Assembly (NCBI GenBank): GCA_900550375.1
Contig: URRP01000010.1
Coordinates: forward strand, 1 to 55,849
Direction: 5' to 3'
Length of the DNA stretch: 55,849 nt
Origin: an uncultured Alistipes sp.
GTDB taxonomy: Bacteria > Bacteroidota > Bacteroidia > Bacteroidales > Rikenellaceae
The notes under the pieces: model-generated
Seen by the model: only the letters and a program-made list of their open reading frames with translations
Databases searched by the model: none
What the model was told of the DNA's origin: nothing
Shown: piece by piece, positions 50,243-55,849 of the stretch
Layout of the letters: each line of letters opens with the position of its first letter
Position numbering within the stretch: the first letter of the stretch is position 1
Position numbers and translations under genes: made by a program

Positions 50243-51265
50243 ATGAAAATCTACGACTATATCCTCTGTTCCGGGTCGGGAAACCGGTTTCTGATGTTCG
50301 ACACACTGCGGTCGGACCTTTCCGGCCTGAATATTGCCGCTTTCTCCGCAGGAGAATTGCACAGGTTCCGTGTCGACGGTCTGCTGCTGCTCACGCGCGA
50401 TGCGCAGGGCCGTTTCGGAATGCGGATGTTCAATACCGACGGCTCGGAGGCGGAGATGTGCGGCAACGGCATCCGCTGCGTCGCACGGCTGGCGCGGGAA
50501 CGTTACCCCGAAGCGACGGGCGAACGGTTCGTCGTTACCTCCGGAGGCCGCGAATACCGCATCACGTGCGAGGAGCCGATCTTCGGCGTGCTGCCCACCT
50601 TCGGCGTAGAGATTCCGCTGTCACTGCACAGCGACGACTTCGCCCCGTCGCTCGCGGCAGAGGGGTTCGTCGGACGGACGATTCCGCGCATGGAGTGCGA
50701 ATTGCCGTTCACCTTCCTCTCGCCGGGAAATCCCCACATCGTCGCCCCCGCCGCGGCGCGCAGCGAGTGGCTCTTCGGCAGCGACGGACGACTCGACACC
50801 GGACGATTATCGGCATTGGGCGAGCGGGCGAATCGGCTGCGCGAGGTATTCCCCAAGGGGATCAACGTCAGCCTCTTCTGCCGGCTGGACGAAGGACGCA
50901 TCTTCGTGGCCACCTACGAGCGGGGCGTAGGCATCACCTCCTCGTGCGGTACGGCGATGACCTCGTGCGCCACGGCCGCCGCGCTGCACGGACTATGCGG
51001 CTTCGACAAGACCGTCGAGGTCTGGAACCGCGGCGGACGCGTGCGCTGCCTGCCGCGCCGAACGCAGCAGGGACTCGTCACCCGACTGACGGGAAACGCC
51101 GCCTTCGAAAAGGCGGGAACGCTCAGGCTCGATGAAAAGGGACGCATCGCCGCAGACGAAACATCGCCGCTCGATTCGCCCCGCGACCGGCAGCGTCTGG
51201 CCGAAGAGACCCTGCGGGAACTACATGAATATTACGGTTTAACAATAGCTGATACCCATGATTAA
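50243..51265 (+). CDS. dapF: Diaminopimelate epimerase, divergent and long
   Basis: Converts LL- to meso-diaminopimelate for peptidoglycan and lysine. 340 aa against about 270-275 usually. Both catalytic cysteines are there: Cys73 in EAEMCGNGIRCVAR and Cys235 in ERGVGITSSCGTAMTSCATA. FLSPGNPHIVAP also fits. Odd points: the N-terminal substrate loop is SGSGNRFLMFD instead of the usual GLGNDF, and about 40 extra residues form a charged C-terminal tail. Most likely a true DapF; a PhzF-like isomerase is the alternative. Its end overlaps the nitroreductase start by 8 bases. Confidence 0.88.
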   Translation: MKIYDYILCSGSGNRFLMFDTLRSDLSGLNIAAFSAGELHRFRVDGLLLLTRDAQGRFGMRMFNTDGSEAEMCGNGIRCVARLARERYPEATGERFVVTSGGREYRITCEEPIFGVLPTFGVEIPLSLHSDDFAPSLAAEGFVGRTIPRMECELPFTFLSPGNPHIVAPAAARSEWLFGSDGRLDTGRLSALGERANRLREVFPKGINVSLFCRLDEGRIFVATYERGVGITSSCGTAMTSCATAAALHGLCGFDKTVEVWNRGGRVRCLPRRTQQGLVTRLTGNAAFEKAGTLRLDEKGRIAADETSPLDSPRDRQRLAEETLRELHEYYGLTIADTHD

Positions 51266-52004
51266 AGAGATTGCGAACCACCGTTCGATCCGTAAATACA
51301 AATCCACTCCGATCGATGACGAGGTACTGTCCGACATCCTGCATTCGGCCGCCCGCGCTTCGACCTGCGGCAATATGCAGCTGTACAGTCTCGTCGTAAC
51401 GCGCGACGCCCGCGTGCGGGCCGAGCTGGCGCCGTGCCATTTCAACCAGCCGATGGTGACCGAAGCCCCTTGCGTAGTGACTGTCTGCGCCGACATCCAC
51501 CGCTTCTCGAAGTGGTGCGAACAGCGCGACGCCGAGCCGGCGTACGACAATTTCGAATGGTTTCTCAACGCCGCGACCGACGCGCTGCTGGCAGCCGAGA
51601 ATCTGGCGCTGGCCGCCGAAGCGCACGGACTGGGCATCTGCTTTCTCGGTACGACGCTCTACACGGCGCGCGACATCTGTCACATCCTGCAACTGCCCCA
51701 CGGGGTGATTCCCCTGACGACGGTGGTCATCGGCTGTCCCGTCGAGCAGCCGCCCCTGACCGACCGGCTGCCGCTCGACGCGGTGGTGCACTACGACCGC
51801 TACAAGGATTACACCGACGCCGAAATCGACGAGTTGTGGGCCGAAAAGGAGGCTTCGGCCGAGACGGAAGCGCTGCTGGCGGAGAACGGCCTGCCCAATC
51901 TGGCACAGATTTTCACACGCAACCGCTATCGCCGCGAGGACAATGTCGCCGTCTCGCGCACCTATTTCGAACTGCTCAAGGAGCAGGGTTTCTTCAACCA
52001 GTAA
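51258..52004 (+). CDS. Nitroreductase-family flavoprotein (NfsA/FRP-like)
   Basis: 248-aa FMN oxidoreductase. FMN-binding start NHRSIRKYKSTPIDDEVL (about 7-24) and SAARASTCGNMQLYSLVV; a central YDNFEWFLNAATDALLAAEN, and LGICFLGT. The long C-terminal arm with lysine-poor acidic helices (EIDELWAEKEASAETEALL) resembles NfsA/Frp-type enzymes that use NAD(P)H. Translationally coupled to dapF by an 8-base overlap. Substrate unknown. Confidence 0.9.
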   Translation: MIKEIANHRSIRKYKSTPIDDEVLSDILHSAARASTCGNMQLYSLVVTRDARVRAELAPCHFNQPMVTEAPCVVTVCADIHRFSKWCEQRDAEPAYDNFEWFLNAATDALLAAENLALAAEAHGLGICFLGTTLYTARDICHILQLPHGVIPLTTVVIGCPVEQPPLTDRLPLDAVVHYDRYKDYTDAEIDELWAEKEASAETEALLAENGLPNLAQIFTRNRYRREDNVAVSRTYFELLKEQGFFNQ

Positions 52005-52011
52005 CCTCCCG

Positions 52012-54384
52012 ATGCGCCGTCTGTATCCTATCGCCGCCGTCGTGCTGTGCATCTTCTGCACGGCGTGCAGTGTTGTGCGCAAGCTGCCCGAGGGAAGCTA
52101 TCTGGTACAGAAGGTCACGATCGAGGACGACCGGAGCGTTCCCAAAAAGGAGCGTATCACGGCTTCGGAACTCGACCGTTACGTATGGCAAACCCCCAAC
52201 AAACACTTTCTGGGGACGAATTTCTACGTCTGGGTCTACAACCAGTCTAACCCCGATAAAGACAACTGGTGGAACCGTTTCAAACGCAAGATCGGCGAAA
52301 AGCCGGTCGTCTACGATCCGGCGCTCGCCCTCAAATCGGCCGAGAACCTCAAAGCCTACATGGAGTCGCACGGGTTCTTCTCGTCGCGCGTCGTTTTCCA
52401 TGTCGATACCACCTCGCGGCGCAAACGGGCTGTCATCACCTACCGCACCGAGCAGGGACCTCCCTCACGCTACGGGAAGATCGACTATGAATTCAACGAC
52501 AAATTCATCGAGAAGATCATTCTGCAGGATACCGCCGGCACGCTCATCCGGCCGGGCGAGATCTTCAGCAGCGCCACGCTCGACGCCGAGCGCGAACGCA
52601 TCACCCGTTACCTGCGCGATCGGGGATATTACAATTTCTCGGTCAACAACATCTCCTACCGCTATCCCTACGACACGGTCGGCAGCCGCATCGGCAACCT
52701 GACGATGATCGTCAAGCAATACCTCACAGGCTACAACGACCGCGGAGAACCGGTCATGGAGAACAACAAGGTCTATCGTATCCGCGAAATCAATATGCTG
52801 CCGGGCTACGATCCGACGGTCAGCTTTACGGATCGGGAGATTCGCTACGACACGGTCGCCTATCGCGGATTGAACGTCGTCTACGACGGGAAACACAACG
52901 TCCGGCCCAAAGTACTGCGGCAGGCGATCCCGCTCTACCCCAATTACCTCTACAACGCGGAGCAGATCAACCGTACCTACAACAACATCATGTCGCTGGG
53001 CTATTTCAAGAGCACGCGCATCACCTTCGACGAACTGCCGATGCCCGACAGCACGAATCTCGTCTCCTACATCGGCAATGCCGACGACTCGCTGGCCACG
53101 CAATATACGCAAGAGGGGTATCTGCGCTGCAACATTCTCGGCACACCGCAGCTCAAACAGAGCTACAAGATCGATCTGGAGGGTACGACGACCACAAGTT
53201 TCTACGGATTGAAAGCCTCCGTCGGCTATCAGAATCGGAACTTCTTCCGGGGAATGGAGTCGTTCGACATCGCCTTCAGCATCGGTCACGAGTTCATGAA
53301 GTCGCGCGACAGCGGCAAACGCAACGCCAAAGAGTTCGGCGTCACGACGGGACTGGTATTCCCGCGTTTCCTGCTGCCCTTCTTCTCGAGCCGATACCGG
53401 CCGTCGCTCGTCACGCCGCGTACGCGGCTTGAACTGTCGTTCAACTATCAGGATCGCCCCTACTACCGCCGCACGCTGACCAGTATGACCTGGACCTACT
53501 CGTGGAGCAACGAGAAATATTCGTCGTTCGCCGTGCGTCCCGTCGATCTGAATCTGGTCGATATGAGCTACATCAATCAGGACTTCTTCGATAAATTGCA
53601 GAACCTCTACCTGCGCAACAGCTACACCTCGCAGCTCGTGGCCGGAATCTCGGGAAGCTACACCTACAACAACCAGCTGAAGAATCCGGGCCGCAACGCC
53701 ACACTCCTGCGGTTCAACTGGGAGACGGCCGGCAACCTGATCGGTGGACTGGAGCACCTCTTTTCGTCACCGTCCCAAAAGGGCTACTACGAAATTTTCG
53801 GCATCCAGTACTCCCAATATTTCCGCGTCGATCTGAGCGCCAGCCGCAAAATCATGCTGGGCGAAAAAACGGCCGTCGCCGGGCGGCTCTACGCCGGCTG
53901 CGGACTTGCCTACGGCAATTCGACCTCGATCCCTTTCGACCGCCTCTTCTATTGCGGCGGTAGCAACGGTATGCGCGGCTGGATCCCCCGTATGCTCGGC
54001 CCGGGATCGGTGCCCGTCGACCCGGACAAGGTGACCTATCCGGTGCAGCTGGGCGATATGAAACTCGAAGCAAACCTCGAATTCCGCTTCCCGATCTGGG
54101 GAATCTTCCACGGCGCCACCTTCTTCGACGTGGGAAATATCTGGTTCATGGGAAACAAGACATCGGAGTACTCTCCCGATGCAGTTTTCCATTTCCGCGA
54201 TTTCTACAAGCAGCTGGGATTCAATACGGGTCTCGGTATCCGGCTCGATATCAAGTTCGCCGTGCTGCGTCTGGACTGGGGTATTCAACTGCACAATCCC
54301 AACAATCCGGCCGGCAAACGGTGGATTCACGACTTCAAGTGGCGCAACACGGCGCTCAACTTCGGCGTAGGCTATCCGTTCTGA
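52012..54384 (+). CDS. tamL: TamL-like outer-membrane lipoprotein (TamA/BamA superfamily)
   Basis: 790 aa. The signal MRRLYPIAAVVLCIFCTAC carries a lipobox at Cys19, unlike TamA, which is the mark of Bacteroidota TamL. POTRA-like domains fill about residues 25-400 (YLVQKVTIEDDRSVPK near the start; YRIREINMLPGYDPTV later), followed by an Omp85 barrel with FYCGGSNGMRGWIPRMLGPG, the family's RGW-type lid-lock segment, and a C-terminal aromatic (NFGVGYPF). TamL works with TamB in outer-membrane assembly; tamB is not in this window. Starts 7 bases after the nitroreductase gene. Confidence 0.9.
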   Translation: MRRLYPIAAVVLCIFCTACSVVRKLPEGSYLVQKVTIEDDRSVPKKERITASELDRYVWQTPNKHFLGTNFYVWVYNQSNPDKDNWWNRFKRKIGEKPVVYDPALALKSAENLKAYMESHGFFSSRVVFHVDTTSRRKRAVITYRTEQGPPSRYGKIDYEFNDKFIEKIILQDTAGTLIRPGEIFSSATLDAERERITRYLRDRGYYNFSVNNISYRYPYDTVGSRIGNLTMIVKQYLTGYNDRGEPVMENNKVYRIREINMLPGYDPTVSFTDREIRYDTVAYRGLNVVYDGKHNVRPKVLRQAIPLYPNYLYNAEQINRTYNNIMSLGYFKSTRITFDELPMPDSTNLVSYIGNADDSLATQYTQEGYLRCNILGTPQLKQSYKIDLEGTTTTSFYGLKASVGYQNRNFFRGMESFDIAFSIGHEFMKSRDSGKRNAKEFGVTTGLVFPRFLLPFFSSRYRPSLVTPRTRLELSFNYQDRPYYRRTLTSMTWTYSWSNEKYSSFAVRPVDLNLVDMSYINQDFFDKLQNLYLRNSYTSQLVAGISGSYTYNNQLKNPGRNATLLRFNWETAGNLIGGLEHLFSSPSQKGYYEIFGIQYSQYFRVDLSASRKIMLGEKTAVAGRLYAGCGLAYGNSTSIPFDRLFYCGGSNGMRGWIPRMLGPGSVPVDPDKVTYPVQLGDMKLEANLEFRFPIWGIFHGATFFDVGNIWFMGNKTSEYSPDAVFHFRDFYKQLGFNTGLGIRLDIKFAVLRLDWGIQLHNPNNPAGKRWIHDFKWRNTALNFGVGYPF

Positions 54385-54431
54385 GTTCTATCCGCCTCAG
54401 CCCCGACGACCCGTTCGAATCCGTCCGTAAA

Positions 54432-54474
54432 ACACAGGATCCCTTCCGCCGAATCGGTGGAAGGGATCCTGTGT
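54432..54474. terminator. Terminator between tamL and MFS gene
   Basis: Perfect 16-bp outer stem ACACAGGATCCCTTCC/GGAAGGGATCCTGTGT, extended by GCCG/CGGT inside. On the minus strand it is followed by TTTTAC, so it suits the MFS gene best. Confidence 0.9.
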
Positions 54475-54519
54475 CAAGCCATAATCGACCGACAGAATCT
54501 TGTCGTCCGACGATTCGGA

Positions 54520-55743
54520 CTATTTATTGTAGCGCGGCGCGATGCAGTAGGTCATCACGGCACTTAGGATATACAATCCTGCCATGAGCCAGACGATACC
54601 GGCGTAGCCGATCGCATTGCGAAACAGCGTAACGAGCAGCGGACCGACGAAAGCCGCCAGTCCGGCACCCAGATTCAGCACCGACACGGCGGCTCCCTTA
54701 TTCTTGTCGACCAACGAAGGCACCAACGCGCTCAGCGGCACGTAACCGGCCAGCATGATGCACCACAAAGCTCCGCAGGCGAGGATGAACCAGAAATTAT
54801 TGCAGATCACCGGTGCATAGAAGAATAACAGCACACTCACCGCGCAGCCTACGCCGCCGAACCAGACGATCGTCCGCCCCCAGCCGATGTGGTCACCGAC
54901 GATACCGAACACCAGATTGAAGAGGATGTTGAACAGGAAGATCGATCCCCAGATCGACGCCCACTGAGTATCTCCGATCCCGTAATCCTTCAGATAGAGG
55001 GGCATAAAGACGACAAACGCGAATTGCGACGTGGTGTTGATGACACGCACGATTCCTCCGACAAGCACCTTGGGTTCGCGTTTCATGATGGCCAAACCGC
55101 TCAGCAGCTCCTTGAATTTCGACGTACCGGCATCCTGCGTCTTCGATCCGACAAAAAGATTCCGGTCGTCGCATTTGTTGATCCACAACGCCAGCAGCGC
55201 ACCGATCGATGCGAACACGAGCGAGCTCCACAACGTCGGAACCACACCGATGCGTTCCATCGCATAGGCTCCGTAATAGGCACCCAACACGTTCAGGCCG
55301 CCCGTAAAGACGAACCAGAACCAACCCTGCGCCGAACTCAGGGAACTTTTATCGACCCGATAGGCGATCCACACGATAAAGGTATAGGCAAACAGCGGAT
55401 ATCCCAGTCCCTTGATCGCATAGGTGATGAGCAGTACCGGATAATTCAGCCCCGTCATACCGATACCTGCGAACCCCGCCATGCCGACAAGATAGACGAC
55501 ATAGCCGAGCAGCATCGTTCGCCGCACACCGATGGTTTCGGCGATCACCCCCGAGAACCATGCCGACAGAGCGACTGAAATCCCGTAAACGGTGAACAAT
55601 ACTTCATGGTCGAGTCCCTGCGATGCAATGTATTTGCTGAGCCACGTCTGTTCGATGCCGTCGCCCATCATAAAAATAAGCACTCCGATAAAGCCCCATG
55701 CCAGCGACTTGGGAAATCCGGTTCTGTCGGAAAAGGTTGTCAT
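54520..55743 (-). CDS. MFS transporter, polyol-permease-like (RbtT/DalT/CsbX group)
   Basis: 407-aa inner-membrane transporter with twelve predicted helices. N-terminal SLAWGFIGVLIFMMGDGIEQ and TWLSKYI, then GFAGIGM, LGYPLFAYTFIVWIAYRVD and GWFWFVFTGGLNVLGAYYGA closely resemble the sugar-alcohol permeases for ribitol and arabitol. The assignment is from remembered family signatures; no polyol dehydrogenase or kinase lies in the window to support it. Upstream is a TAACTTTG box (55784-55791). Confidence 0.82.
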   Translation of the reverse strand: MTTFSDRTGFPKSLAWGFIGVLIFMMGDGIEQTWLSKYIASQGLDHEVLFTVYGISVALSAWFSGVIAETIGVRRTMLLGYVVYLVGMAGFAGIGMTGLNYPVLLITYAIKGLGYPLFAYTFIVWIAYRVDKSSLSSAQGWFWFVFTGGLNVLGAYYGAYAMERIGVVPTLWSSLVFASIGALLALWINKCDDRNLFVGSKTQDAGTSKFKELLSGLAIMKREPKVLVGGIVRVINTTSQFAFVVFMPLYLKDYGIGDTQWASIWGSIFLFNILFNLVFGIVGDHIGWGRTIVWFGGVGCAVSVLLFFYAPVICNNFWFILACGALWCIMLAGYVPLSALVPSLVDKNKGAAVSVLNLGAGLAAFVGPLLVTLFRNAIGYAGIVWLMAGLYILSAVMTYCIAPRYNK

Positions 55744-55783
55744 TGAAAAGTTCGGTTAGTTTGTTTTCATTTGGTTTCGTATT

Positions 55784-55791
55784 CAAAGTTA
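55784..55791 (-). promoter_or_regulatory. -7 box for the MFS gene
   Basis: Minus-strand TAACTTTG, about 40 bases before the ATG. The rest of the window (to 55849) shows no gene. Confidence 0.5.
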
Positions 55792-55849
55792 AATAAAATC
55801 TCTGGAAAAGACGAATAAAAAGGGACAAATGTCTTCGTAATGCCTGTCA

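Overview
The window is chromosomal DNA of a Bacteroidales bacterium, most likely Alistipes or another Rikenellaceae. Three things point there. Promoters have the Bacteroidota form: a TAnnTTTG '-7' box, in the better cases with TTG/TTTG about 17-23 bases upstream. Many exported proteins have Bacteroidota-style lipoprotein signals or belong to Bacteroidota-typical families (TamL-like porin lipoprotein, OmpA/TPR lipoprotein, OmpH pair behind BamA). The DNA is GC-rich for the phylum. The genus is an inference. I see no tRNA, rRNA, insertion sequence, prophage or CRISPR array; this is mostly core genome.

Layout. 1-5.9 kb (minus strand): start of a lipoprotein, deoC, an OmpA/TPR lipoprotein, pnp and rpsO. 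6-8 kb (plus): ApbE flavin transferase lipoprotein and a YegS-type lipid kinase. 8-10.8 kb: a small Cys/His membrane-anchored protein and a TonB-dependent receptor, a likely metal or metal-cofactor uptake pair. 10.9-17.7 kb: a DUF4886-like hydrolase, yebC, surE, a two-component system, a lipocalin-like lipoprotein and pgi. 18-23.8 kb: the rod-shape operon mreB-mreC-mreD-mrdA-rodA. 23.8-28 kb: a P-type calcium ATPase and a MATE exporter. 28-33.7 kb (minus): gdhA, a nitroreductase, and a two-gene unit of a small lipoprotein plus a REC-REC-ATP-grasp protein that resembles PEP synthase but lacks its catalytic swivel domain. 34-39 kb (plus): a GNAT-like protein preceded by three tandem 73-base promoter repeats, gcvT, an anchored small protein, rplS, a VOC protein, a Sua5/YrdC protein and a thioesterase. 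39-43.3 kb (minus): a zinc-finger protein gene broken by one in-frame TAG, an EamA transporter, cca and pdxJ. 43.4-48.9 kb (plus): nadK, uppS, bamA and two OmpH/Skp chaperones, an envelope-biogenesis block. 49-55.7 kb: an alpha/beta hydrolase, a 69-aa acidic protein, a divergent dapF overlapping a nitroreductase, a TamL-like protein and an MFS transporter.

Several groups serve the cell envelope: mreBCD-mrdA-rodA and dapF (peptidoglycan shape and precursor), uppS (lipid carrier), bamA-ompH-ompH and tamL (outer-membrane protein assembly). The most unusual signals are regulatory or architectural: related dispersed promoter/leader repeats at mreB, nadK and the GNAT-like gene, with hairpin arms that covary; a strong hairpin between mreB and mreC; a small frame in the rplS leader ending on the rplS start codon; probable leaderless surE and uppS messages; and the swivel-less PEP-synthase-like protein.
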